NCBI GenBank assembly: GCA_022432975.1
Contig: CM039516.1
Location: 32,335,737 to 32,399,736, forward strand
Direction of reading: 5' to 3'
Length of the DNA: 64,000 nt
From: Begonia masoniana
Lineage: Eukaryota > Streptophyta > Magnoliopsida > Cucurbitales > Begoniaceae
Position numbers and translations under genes: made by a program
In this document: positions 9,899 through 21,360 of the stretch, piece after piece
Position numbering within the stretch: the first letter of the stretch is position 1
Layout: each line of letters starts with the position of its first letter
Notes under the pieces: generated by a model
What the model saw: the letters and a program-made list of their open reading frames with translations, nothing else
What the model was told of the DNA's origin: nothing
Databases searched by the model: none

Positions 9899-12706
9899 TG
9901 TGACAACCCAAATCCGAACCCGATCGGAGTCCGAGATCGGAGCCATCACTCCGCGACAGTGGACGGAAAACGATGACTATTTTTTTTAAACAGATCGGTT
10001 CAAAACAGTGGACATTATAGTTTTAAAACATTTACAGAGAAACAGAATCGAATGACAGTAACATGCACCGTCATCGTAAACCCTATAAACGTAACTTTAC
10101 AGAGAGGGAGAAACTACAGTGAGTAACAGAAAACATTTACAGGGAGAGAGAGAGTTCTCGGGTGTAGAAATTTAAAACAGGTTTCAATAATGGATAACAG
10201 AACAGAAATTAGCATAAGGCTGGCGGAGGAGGAAACAGGAAACATTGGCGGAAGACTTAGACGAATAACCGACGGAAGACTTAGTTTAAAGGAGCAGCGG
10301 AAGACTTGAATGACGTCAGCCGGAAGATGCAGTTTTAAACTGAATCGGAGGAGTAATCAGTGGATGACATCATCGGAAGAGGTAATGACGTCATCAGAAG
10401 AGGTAATGACAACAGACGAAGCCGGGTGAGATGATGACGTCAGCCGGAAGATGGATGATGTCACTGGTGGATGTAGGCAAAAACTGTAAATAGACTGGGC
10501 GGAAGATGTCGAATAAGACAAAATAGATGACGTCAACCGGAGGATGGGTGACGTCAACCGGAAGATACAGACAGAACTGGGAATAAACTGGGCGGAAGAC
10601 TTAAGCTGGCAGGTGGATGTCGAATAAGACAAGACAGATGACGTCACCGGAAGATGTAATTACACTGGCGGAAGACTTGGGTGACGTCAACCGGAAGACG
10701 GGATTTTAAACTGGGCGGAAGACTTATGCTGACATCAGCCGGAAGACATATTTACACTGGGCGGATGACTTGGTTTTTAAGGCAGAAACTTGACAAATTT
10801 TAACAGAAAGACATGCCAACAGAAAACTTCGAAACAAAAAGCAATAAGGCTTCAAGCCTCCAAACCCGATTCCAAACACAGTTTTGAAGCATGACAGAAG
10901 CTAGAAAACCTAACAGAAATTAAGGAAAACAACTGCATGGATTACTCCATAACCAGAGACAATCCGTGCACAGATTTTCAGGGGATATCCCAAACAAATT
11001 CAGAATACTTCAGAACCCAATTTAACTGTCAAATACAGTACAAACAGAAGGCATGAAAGTTATAGACCTTCAATACCCGATTCTAAACAAGGTTGTGGAA
11101 CATACTTTGCAATTGACAGATTCGAAGAAACGGACTGCATGGATAGTTCCAAACTAGAAGCCATCCATGCACGAACTAATAAAAGGAAATCCCAGCAGTT
11201 TCAGAATAATTTCAATACATTCCAAGACATAAATACAACTGTCAAATACAGAGGTTTTAGAATACCCCAACAAAACCTATAGATAAATCAGATTTCTAAC
11301 AAAAATCCAGACAGAGTTTTGAAACAAAACACCAGAGTTCAGTAAAACCTACAGACATAAACTTTACTTAAAAACTGAAACCTCAGAGCAGAAACATGTC
11401 TGACTGCAACAACCACCCTGTGAGCTCGATCCACCATTTACATCAGATCATCATTTTGAGGAACAAGGTCCTCAGTTTCAGGTTCAGTACCTACACCAGA
11501 GAGTTCACCTATGAGTCTAAAACTCAGTAAGACACAATCGGTATGCAGTGATGCAAAATGCTATGCATGCAGTTTTTTAGAATACGGTGACAGTACTGAG
11601 CATTTAGTTACAGTGGCAGTAGAATTAAGTGGAGCTTATAGGGGAACTGGCAAACAGTGGGGGAGGGGGAGGGGGAGGGTGCACTATCAGGCACATTCAG
11701 GGAAACAGTACAGTAAACGGTAAATAGTAACATTTCAGTGGCCAGTCCCCGTCTCGCACTTAACCTGGTACATTTCAGTCGGATTTTATCTTATTAGTTT
11801 CAAACGGTGTACAGAAATCGATTTTGCATGAATTTTCAGGAAAACAGTGTATGCATGACATTCTCAGTGCCTGAACCTATAACAGCAGACATCAGAAATA
11901 GCAGGGCATATTGTGAGATAGAAAACAGACAACTCAGAACGTGGACTGAGCAGACAACACAGAACACAAACTGAACTAGAAGCTATAACATTTCTACCCA
12001 AAACTACCCGACAGAACAAGAACCCTAGTACCTCTGTGATGTAGGGCCTTAAGGGCCAACCTACGGTTATGAACTTGCCTGTTTGCTGCAATGTAAAATG
12101 CTCGAATGTCTCTGGAACGCTCGGATCGGTTGCTGCAATGTAGAGAAGTTAGACAAGTTGCAAATGCTAACAAATAACTTGGAAGATTATGCAGTAAACT
12201 CCATTCAGACTTGTAAAAAACAACGAATGTGTTTCCATACAAAAATCGAGAGTTTTCTCACAACTATCTTAACCTAAAGCTCAGCATAACCCATAGTTTT
12301 TGCTTGTCCAAATGTGTTAGCATTATAAGATGTTTACCTTAGCGGAGGAGCAGAAAGGGATCTGAGAAGATCGAAGTAACTTCGATGGTTGTTTGTCGAC
12401 AAGGAAGAGAGAATGCAGAGAGGAGAAAGGAGAGAGAGCAGAGAAGAGAAGTGAAGAGGGTTTCACTGTAGGGGGAAGAACTTAACTTCTTCAACAAGCT
12501 GCCACATGTCAATCATCCATTTGATTTCTCCCACCAACCTTAATTTCTTCCTAATTTGCCCTTCCATTGGTTTTTTTCAACTTAGTGTTATGCTTAGTTA
12601 AACATTAGTTTGGTTTTCCAACAAAACATATATTGCATTTACATTAAATTAATCCCGAGAAATGGTTCGGGAAAAATAATTACATGCAAAAAGGCCGGGT
12701 GTTACA
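9899..12706 (-). repeat. 3' LTR of element A (2808 bp)
   Basis: Near-identical to 17348-20125. It abuts the polypurine tract at 12707 and the CTATG duplication at 9894-9898. Short frames inside are not genes. Confidence 0.95.
10360..10770. promoter_or_regulatory. TGACGTCA / CGGAAGATG motif array, LTR A
   Basis: About ten degenerate units join GACGTCA or GATGTCA to CCGGAAGATG or CGGAAGACTT. TGACGTCA is the palindromic ACGT-core site bound by plant bZIP (TGA-type) factors. The array repeats in the other LTR (17800-18230). A regulatory role is inferred from motif density only. Confidence 0.5.
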
Positions 12707-12719
12707 TTCCACCCACCTT
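12707..12719 (-). other. Polypurine tract of element A
   Basis: The minus strand reads AAGGTGGGTGGAA directly before the 3' LTR, as expected for the plus-strand primer. Confidence 0.85.
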
Positions 12720-12746
12720 AACATAAATTTTGTCCTCAAAATTTGC

Positions 12747-13490
12747 CTAAGCAAAGAGGTCCGGATACTGTGCTCTAACATCTGCTCGTCTTTCCCACGT
12801 GGCTTCCTCTACATTGTGGTTGCGCCATAACACTTTTACCAGTGGAACCACATTGTTTCGCAATACTTTGAGTGACATATCCAATATGTGTATGGGCCTT
12901 TCTTCATACGTCAGTGTCGGCATGATATCAAAGTCTATCTGTTTCACGATCTGAGTTGGATCTCGTACACATTTTCTCAGCATCGAAACATGGAAGACAC
13001 TGTGGACCCCATCCATCGATGCTAGCAACTGTAGTTTATAAGATATGTTTCCCACACGCTCCAGGATGGGAAAAGGGCCAATAAACCGTGGGCTGAGCTT
13101 TCCTTTCTTACCGAATCTCATTACGCCTTTGAAAGGTGACACCTTTAGGAATACCTCATCACCCACAGTGAACTCTAAGTCTCTTCTCCTATTGTCCACA
13201 TAACTCTTCTGTCGACTCTGAGCAATTTTTATTCGTTGTTTGATAGCAGATATCACCTCGGACATCTGCTGTAATATCTCAGGGCCGATAAGCTTGGTTT
13301 CTCCGACCTCATCCCAACACAATGGAGATCTACACTTTCTGCCGTAAAGGGCTTCATATGGAGCCATACCAATTGTAGCCTGATAGCTATTGTTGTAGGC
13401 AAACTCCACGAGTGGCAAGTATCTACTCCAAGGAGCATGAAATTCCAGCACGCACGACCTTAGCATATCTTCCAGTGTCTGAATCGTCAT
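12747..13490 (-). pseudogene. Element A integrase C-terminus with chromodomain-like tail
   Basis: Continues integrase after the frameshift and nonsense codon: [37 protein letters not shown], the DEVFLKVSPFKGV barrel region and GPFPILERVG...YKLQL. The tail ends PLVKVLWRNHNVEEATWERR, the aromatic VLW...ATWE pattern of the retrotransposon chromodomain that helps direct insertion to marked chromatin. The stop lies about 35 bp before the polypurine tract, as in intact family members. Confidence 0.9.
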
Positions 13491-13569
13491 CTCAGATTGT
13501 CCATCCGTCTATGGATGAAACGCAGTGCTGAAGTCCAATCTAGTGCCCAAGGAGCTCTGCAAACTTTTC

Positions 13570-14616
13570 CTAAAACCTGGAAGTAAATCTAGGATCCCGA
13601 TCCGAAACAATTGACACCGGAATACCATGCAACTTGACAATCTCACTAATATATAGCTCAGCATACTGATCCATGGAGAATGTCGTCTTCACAGGTAGAA
13701 AATGGGCCGACTTCGTCAATCTGTCCACTATGACCCATATACTATTGTGGCCTTTAGCTGTTCTTAGAAGGCCAACAACAAAGTCCATTGTGATATTCTC
13801 CCACTTCCATTCGGGGATCGGAAGAGGCTGAAGCGTTCCACTCGGCCGTTGATGTTCATCTTTGACCTGTTGACATATCATACAAGACTCCACATACTTG
13901 GCCACTTCATTCTTCATGTTCGGCCACCAGAAGTGAAGTTTTAGGTCCTGATATATCTTCGTGCTACCGGGATGTACAGAGAAAGAAGATGAGTGGGCTT
14001 CCGACAAGATGTGCTTTCGTAGCTCCTCGTCTTTCGGAACATACCATCTGTTTTTGAACTTCAGAATTCCATCTCCCGAATAACTGAAATCGGAAGAAGC
14101 CATTGGTACTTTGCTCACCATATCAGCCATCTCCTTTGAATTGATCTTCTGGGCTTCCTTAATTAGATCCAGGACGGAGGGCCGTAGTGTTAAGTCTGCT
14201 AGTATGGCCGATAGCCCAGAAACTACCTCCATATCGAACTTCTGTATCTCCATCCTCAAAGGCATTGATACGGCCGACATAGCTTGTTGTACAATAGCTG
14301 GCATCCTGCTCACTGCATCAGCTACCACAATAGCTTTACCAAGATGGTATTTGATCTCAACATTGTAGTCCTTTACAAATTCTAACCACCGCCTCTGTCT
14401 CATATTCAACTCTTTCTGAGTAAAGAGGTACTTCAAACTCTTGTGGTCAGAAAACACCTCACATGACTGTCCATATAGAAGGTGTCTCCATACCTTCAGC
14501 GCAAATACAACTGCCGCTAACTCAAGGTCGTGAGTAGGGTAGTCTTCTTCATGGCTCTTCAATTGTCTGGACGCGTATGCTACCACTTTCCCTTCTTGCA
14601 TCAATACGCATCCCAA
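13570..14616 (-). pseudogene. Element A RNase H and integrase N-terminal/core
   Basis: RNase H is recognised by [40 protein letters not shown] and [14 protein letters not shown], ending in the VADAVSR segment. Its first Asp (YCDAS) lies just upstream of the shift. Integrase follows with a zinc-binding HHCC-type stretch ([11 protein letters not shown]...CMICQQVK), then core residues TMDFVVG and SDRDPRF (first two of D,D,E). The frame breaks at FTSRF, before the catalytic Glu. The next bases continue integrase in another frame, with a TAG in place of the CAG expected in the HPQTDGQSE motif at about 13508. Confidence 0.92.
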
Positions 14617-14659
14617 GCCAATTTTCGACGCATCACAATATACGCTGAACTTGCCGTCT

Positions 14660-16090
14660 TCAACTAGGCAATACTAACAGAGGAGCAGTGGTTAATTTCT
14701 GCTTAAGTGTCTGAAAGCTCACCTCACATGCTTCAGACCACCTGAACTTGATGTCCTTCCTTGTTAAACTGGTCATGGGTTTTGCTATCACAGAAAATCC
14801 CTTGATGAATTTCCTGTAATAACCAGCTAGTCCGATAAAGCTCCGTACCTTGCTTGCATTCCTCGGCCTTGGCCAGTCTCTTACAGCCTCAATCTTGGCC
14901 GGGTTCACAGATACTCCTTCAGCCGACACCACTTGGCCAAGGAAATTAATTTTGTTCAGCCAGAATTCGCACTTTGATAGCTTGGCAAACAATTGATGCT
15001 GTTTTAGAGTTGACAACACAATAGCCAAGTGCTTTCCATGCTCGTCTTCAGTCCGAGAGTAAACCAGGATGTCGTCGATGAAGACGATTACGAATTTGTC
15101 CAAGAACTCCTGGAATACCATATTCATCAAGTCCATAAATGCCGCGGGGGCATTAGTCAACCCGAACGACATCACCAGGAACTCGTAATGCCCGTACCGG
15201 GTCCTGAAGGCGGTCTTTGGAATATCTTCAGGCCTGACCTTCAACTGGTAATAACCGGAGTGCAAGTCAATCTTAGAAAATACCCGAGCCCCTTGTAGCT
15301 GATCAAACAAATCGTCGATTCTTGGCAACGGGTACTTATTTCTGATAGTCAACTTGTTCAACTCACGGTAGTCAATACACATCCGTAGGGACCCATCCTT
15401 CCTCTTAACAAATAAGACGGGAGCACCCCACGGAGAGAAACTAGGGCGCACAAAACCCTTGTCCACTAACTCTTTCAGCTGAGCTTTCAATTCCTTCAGT
15501 TCAATTGGTGCCATACGGTATGGATTCTTCGATACTGGTTCCGCACCAGGACATACATCAATTTCAAACTCGATTTCACGATCCGGTGGCAATCCCGGCA
15601 GGTCATCTAAGAAAACCTCAGGGAAGTCTCGAACCATCAGAATATTTTGAAGTTCGACCTCGCCTTGCCTCCGAACATCCACTACGTGGGCAAGAAATCC
15701 GACACATCCTGACCTCATCAGCTGTTGAGCTTTTAAGGAGGATATAACAGGTATACTATGTTTCTTCGGTACTGCCTGATAGGAGAACTCTACTTCGTTC
15801 GGGCGCTTAAAAGTCACGAGCCCGGACCTATAGTCGATGGTGGCATGATGTCTAAACAGCCAGTCCATCCCCAGAATGACATCGTACCCTTTCATACCGA
15901 TGACGATAAGGTTGGCATAAAATTTCTGGTCTCCTACTAACACTATATCACCCCTTACAACCTGCTCGGAGTGCATAAACTCTCCGGGCGGTAGCATAAT
16001 GCTATAGGGCTGATCTGACGATGTACTACAACACCTCTGTTTAACTATGAAGTCCATGGCCACAAACAAATGTGTGGCCCCGTGTCCCAC
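14660..16090 (-). pseudogene. Element A protease and reverse transcriptase
   Basis: The frame opens just after the protease active site (DTGATHLFV can be read across the shift) and keeps the DVILGMDWL flap-side motif. After a linker with [20 protein letters not shown] comes a complete [67 protein letters not shown], and the catalytic [10 protein letters not shown] (FIDD in the YxDD position). It ends at LLVLPS, where a frameshift separates it from RNase H at about 14640. Enzymatic motifs are intact; the breaks lie at domain junctions. Confidence 0.92.
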
Positions 16091-17184
16091 AAGGTATATG
16101 CAGGTATATTACACACCAAAACTGTACCTGTAATTGCTGTGTGCAGATCAGCATCATCAACGTCCTCCATCATTGCAAAGACTTTTGGCACGGCCTGATT
16201 CTGTCTCGTGTCAGGTATCGGGCAATCACGGACATGATGGCCTCCCTTGCCACATCGGAAACAAGCGCTAGTAATAAGCCTGCATTCGCCCTGGTGGCTT
16301 CTTTGGCACCGTGGACATATAGTGGGCTGAGGAGCTCCCATCGGTCTCTTTCCTTTGTCTGGGTAAGTGATGGTCTCATTGGGCCTCTTAATGCCCCTGT
16401 TTTGTTGCTGTTGAGGTTGCAGGTTTTGACCCCTCAGTTGCTGTTGCTGCTGCTGAGGAATACTTCGAATAATCCCTCTTGTTGAATCCCTCTGTCTCTG
16501 AGACTTTATTTGTAAGGCTTCCAACTGATAAGCCTTGGCCACCACCTTCGTATACGGTGCCTCATCAAAACCCCCGGTTGCGATCGCGCATAATAAGTCC
16601 ATCTTCAGCCCTTGAATGAACTGGTGTACCTTATTCTCATCGGTGGCCACTAGGTGAGGTGCATAACGGGACAATGATTCGAACTTCTGAACATATTCAG
16701 CCACCGACCCGTATTGTCGTAGCTGAGAGAATTCAACTAACTTCTCCTTCCTCGCACTGTGGTCAAAATACTTCTCGTAAAAGACCTTCTTAAATCCCTC
16801 CCAGCTCAGTGCCACGGTAGTGGACTGCACCGAGTCCCACCAAAATCCAGCGCTTTTGATGAGATGAAAGGTGGCACATACGACCTTCTTATTCTCTTCC
16901 ACTTCAGCGCAGTTGAACATACGCTCGATCTGCCAGATCCATTCCTCAGCATGAGTCGGGTCCGTAGATAACCCATCAAACGCCGGCGGTTGAAGTCTTC
17001 GGAATCTATCTCCACTGGTGTCACGCGGAGCATTAGCATGATTGTTATTTCCATGGTTATTGTTTCTGTCATCTTCTCTGGCCATCATGCGTTCCACCAT
17101 TCGGGATTGTACCTCCACCAGCTCGGTTAAACGATCAATGGTTCTGGCGCTGTCACTTGCTTCATCTTGATGTCTTCTCACCAT
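16045..17184 (-). pseudogene. Element A Gag
   Basis: Gag forms the virus-like particle. I take the Met at 17184 (MVRRHQDEAS); an upstream in-frame Met at 17247 would add 21 hydrophobic residues atypical of Gag. The capsid domain runs from RLQPPAFDG through AEEWIWQIERMF, WWDSVQ, FYEKYF and SVAEYVQKFESL to HQFIQGL. A Gln-rich linker follows, then a CPRC...H..GEC pair and a CCHC knuckle CFRCGKGGHHVRDCP. The frame then enters the protease and is shifted at [15 protein letters not shown], where the catalytic D-T/S-G would begin. Protease and pol resume in the next frame (16090 downward). Confidence 0.9.
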
Positions 17185-17332
17185 TTCTAAAATAATCCTA
17201 TAAACGAGATAACTAAATTTAATAAACAGAAACCTTTTACAGAACATTAGACACTTACAGTTGGTGGAGCGATCTCACGTGGCAGGGTTGCGCAGTCAAA
17301 CATTTCACAGAATCGGTTTTAAAACCTTGTCT

Positions 17333-17343
17333 CTCTGATACCA
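17333..17343 (-). other. Primer binding site of element A (tRNA-iMet)
   Basis: The minus strand reads TGGTATCAGAG five bases inside the 5' LTR. This is the complement of the 3' end of initiator methionine tRNA, the usual minus-strand primer of plant gypsy elements. Confidence 0.9.
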
Positions 17344-17347
17344 CAAC

Positions 17348-20125
17348 TGTGACAACCCAAATCCGAACCCGATCGGAGTCCGAGATCGGAGCCATCACTC
17401 CGGGACAGTGGACGGAAAACGGTGACTATTTTTTTTAAACAGATCGGTCAAAACAATGGACATTATACTTTTAAAACATTTACAGAGAAACAGAATCGAA
17501 TGACAGTAACATGCACCGTCATCGTAAACCCTATAAACGTAACTTTACAGAGAGGGAGAAACTACAGTGAGTAACAGAAAACATTTACAGGGAGAGAGAG
17601 AGTTCTCGGGTGTAGAAATTTAAAACAGGTTTCAATAATGGATAACAGAACAGAAATTAGCATAAGGCTGGCGGAGGAGGAAACAGGAAACATTGGCGGA
17701 AGACTTAGACGAATAACCGACGGAAGACTTAGTTTAAAGGAGCAGCGGAAGACTTGAATGACGTCAGCCGGAAGATGCAGTTTTAAACTGAATCGGAGGA
17801 TTAATCAGTGGATGACATCATCGGAAGAGGTAATGACGTCATCGAAGAGGTAATGACAACAGACGAAGCCGGGTGAGATGATGACGTCAGCCGGAAGATG
17901 GATGATGTCACCGGTGGATGTAGGCAAAAACTGTAAATAGACTGGGCGGAAGATGTCGAATAAGACAAAATAGATGACGTCAACCAGAGGATGGGTGACG
18001 TCAACCGGAAGATACAAACAGAACTGGGAATAAACTGGGCGGAAGACTTAAGCTGGTGGTGGATGTCGAATAAGACAAGACAGATGACGTCACCGGAAGA
18101 TGTAATTACACTGGCGGAAGACTTGGGTGACGTCAACCGGAAGACGGGATTTTAAACTGGGCGGAAGACTTATGCTGACATCAGCCGGAAGACATATTTA
18201 CACTGGGCGGATGACTTGGTTTTTAAGGCAGAAACTTGACAAATTTTAACAGAAAGACATGCCAACAGAAAACTTCGAAACAAAAAGCAATAAGGCTTCA
18301 AGCCTCCAAACCCGATTCCAAACACAGTTTTGAAGCATGACAGAAGCTAGAAAACCTAACAGAAATTAAGGAAAACAACTGCATGGATTACTCCATAACC
18401 AGAGACAATCCGTGCACAGATTTTCAGGGGATATCCCAAACAAATTCAGAATACTTCAGAACCCAATTTAACTGTCAAATACAGTACAAACAGAAGGCAT
18501 GAAAGTTATAGACCTTCAATACCCGATTCTAAACAAGGTTGTGGAACATACTTCGCAATTGACAGATTCGAAGAAACGGACTGCATGGATAGTTCCAAAC
18601 TAGAAGCCATCCATGCACGAACTAATAAAAGGAAATCCCAGCAGTTTCAGAATAATTTCAATACATTCCAAGACATAAACACAACTGTCAAATACAGAGG
18701 TTTTAGAATACCCCAACAAAACCTATACATAAATCAGATTTCTAACAAAAATCCAGACAGAGTTTTGAAACAAAACATCAGAGTTCAGTAAAACCTACAG
18801 ACATAAACTTTACTTAAAAACTGAAACCTCAGAGCAGAAACATGTCTGACTGCAACAACCACCCTGTGAGCTCGATCCACCATTTACATCAGATCATCAT
18901 TTTGAGGAACAAGGTCCTCGGTTTCAGGTTCAGTACCTACACCAGAGAGTTCACCTATGAGTCTAAAACTCAGTAAGACATAATCGGTATGCAGTGATGC
19001 AAAATGCTATGCATGCAGTTTTTCAGAATACGGTGACAGTACAGAGCATTTAGTTACAGTGGCAGTAGAATTAAGTGGAGCTTATAGGGGAACTGGCAAA
19101 CAGTGAGGGAGGGGGAGGGTGCACTATCAGGCACATTCAGGGAAACAGTAACAGTTCAGTGGCCAGTCCCCGTCTCGCACTTAACCTGGTACATTTCAGT
19201 CGGATTTTATCTTATTAGTTTCAAACGGTGTACAGAAATCGATTTTACATGAATTTTCAGGAAAACAGTGTATGCATGACATTCTCAGTGCCTGAACCTA
19301 TAACAGCAGACATCAGAAATAGCAGGGCATATTGTGAGATAGAAAACAGACAACTCAGAACGTGGACTGAGCAGACAACACAGAACACAAACTGAACAGA
19401 AGCTATAACATTTCTACCCAAAACTACCCGACAGAACAAGAACCCTAGTACCTCTGTGATGTAGGGCCTTAAGGGCCAACCTACGGTTATGAACTTACTT
19501 GTTTGCTGCAATGTAAAATGCTCGAATGTCTTTGGAACGCTCGGATCGGTTGCTGCAATGTAGAGAAGTTAAACAAGTTGCAAATGCTAACAAATAACTT
19601 GGAAGATTATGCAGTAAACTCCATTCAGACTTGTAAAAAACAACGAATGTGTTTCCATACAAAAACCGAGAGTTTTCTCACAACTATCTTAACCTAAAGC
19701 TTCAGCATAACCCATAGTTTTTGCTTGTCCAAATGTGTTAGCATTAGAAGATGTTTACCTTAGCGGAGGAGCAGAAAGGGATCTGAGAAGATCGAAGTAA
19801 CTTCGATGGTTGTTTGTCGACAGGAAGAGAGAATGCAGAGAGGAGAAAGGAGAGAGAGCAGAGAAGAGAAGTGAAGAGGGTTTCACGTAGGGGGAAGAAC
19901 TTAACTTCTTCAACAAGCTACCACATGTCAATCATCCATTTGATTTCTCCCACCAACCTTAATTTCTTCCTAATTTGCCCTTCCATTGGTTTTTTTAAAC
20001 TTAGTGTTATGCTTAGTTAAACATTAGTTTGGTTTTCCAACAAAACATATATTGCATTTACATTAAATTAATCCCGAGAAATGGTTCGGGAAAAATAATT
20101 ACATGCAAAAAGGCCGGGTGTTACA
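17348..20125 (-). repeat. 5' LTR of element A (2778 bp)
   Basis: In element orientation it starts TGTAACACCCGGCC and ends GGGTTGTCACA. It carries the TGACGTCA/CGGAAGATG array in its 3' third (about 17800-18230). It is about 30 bp shorter than its partner through small indels. Confidence 0.95.
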
Positions 20126-20130
20126 CTATG

Positions 20131-20739
20131 TGAGACAAAACCCGTGACTTTGTCATAGTTTTTGTTGGTTGAGAAGTGGAGGCCACTCTGAGTGTCCGGT
20201 CTTTTAAAGTTTAAGTTTAGTGTTTTGCCTTGGACTGGCCGGCCTCCACTCCGAGTGTTCGGTCTATAAGGTTTAAATTGTTTATTTTTGAAACTTCGAG
20301 GTTTGCACTGAGGAATAGTAAATTTTTAAGTTTTGTTTTTTTAAAAAAAAAAAACCAATAGTTGCCGCTTTAAAATAAAAAATATATATATTTTTACATA
20401 ATTTGGTGTTTAAAATCATTTAATTATTACCATTTACCAAACACTTAATTATATAAAATAATTTTTATAACGTCAATTTATGAAACACTTATATGATTTT
20501 TAACACTGATTATTTTAATAGCAGCAGCAATAATGATTATCTAAAAAGATGCACAAATAACAATAATTATCTGAATCGTGTTTAGTTACATATTTGTTTG
20601 CACAATTGATTATTTTAAGAGAAGAACCAAAAGTGATCATTTAAAATATTACACCGATACAACCTTGGGCATTAAGGCTCCATTTGTTATTATTTTTGGA
20701 AAGTTAAAAATACTTATTGCATAATTTTAGTCCTAATTA
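20131..20739. other. AT-rich non-coding DNA between element A and MULE copy 2
   Basis: Carries the second arm (20133-20153) of the hairpin into which element A inserted. The rest is AT-rich with no frame or RNA gene that I can support. Confidence 0.5.
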
Positions 20740-20769
20740 AGTGTTTGGTAACCAAAAAATAAGTTTTTT

Positions 20770-21290
20770 TTTTAGGTTACCATAAAAAATCTGAACGTAT
20801 TGATTTTTTTTTTTTTTTTAAAAACCCTTAAATTTTCAATCCTAACAATTCAAAACTCAAACTATTAAAAACCTAACAAAACAAACTCTGTCTGTCGGCC
20901 GATCTCCGTCCATTCTCAAAAAGCGCCATAGAACGGACGGTTGTTTGTTGGAGAACGGTTGTCCGTTCTTTGCTAGTGCCATGTGGCACTTAACACGTCA
21001 GATCAAACGCACAGGTTGATGTGAACACCTTCCGTTGCACGTGCGCTGCACGGTGCATAGGAACGGTCGACTGTTTCTGGAGAACAGCAGACCGTTCTCC
21101 CAGAGCGGTCATCCGTTCTGTCAATCAGTTGCTCAATAACTCTTACGGCAATTATTCAGGGAACGGACGACCGTTCTTTGGAGAACGGCCGTCCGTTCCA
21201 TCAATCAGATCGCTCAATAATTCACCCTCAATAATGGTTACGACCATTATTGAGAGCACGGACAGTCGCTCTCTGGTCTCCCCTCACAGT
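20770..21290 (+). repeat. Left TIR of MULE copy 2 with GAACGG palindromes
   Basis: Pairs with the reverse complement of about 30000-30560. The inner part carries several near-palindromes of the form GAACGGACGACCGTTC. The terminal part is A/T-rich. Confidence 0.8.
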
Positions 21291-21360
21291 TTCTGCTTTT
21301 CTTTCTCTAAAACCTCTACACTAATTTTTTGCTCTAGCATTTTTTCTCTTTACTAGTGAC

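Larger units (their letters stand above)
9899..20125 (-). mobile_element. Complete Ty3/gypsy retrotransposon A (chromovirus type)
   Basis: LTRs at 9899-12706 and 17348-20125 begin and end TG...CA and are flanked by a perfect 5-bp duplication CTATG (9894-9898 and 20126-20130). Coding is on the minus strand in the order Gag, protease, RT, RNase H, integrase, so 17348-20125 is the 5' LTR. A tRNA-iMet primer site and a polypurine tract are in place. LTR length, the GEC...CFRCGKGGHHVRDCP knuckle and the C-terminal chromodomain-like tail fit the Tekay/Del lineage (inference). The LTRs are very similar by eye, so the insertion is fairly young, but pol is split by frameshifts and a nonsense codon. 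Confidence 0.95.
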
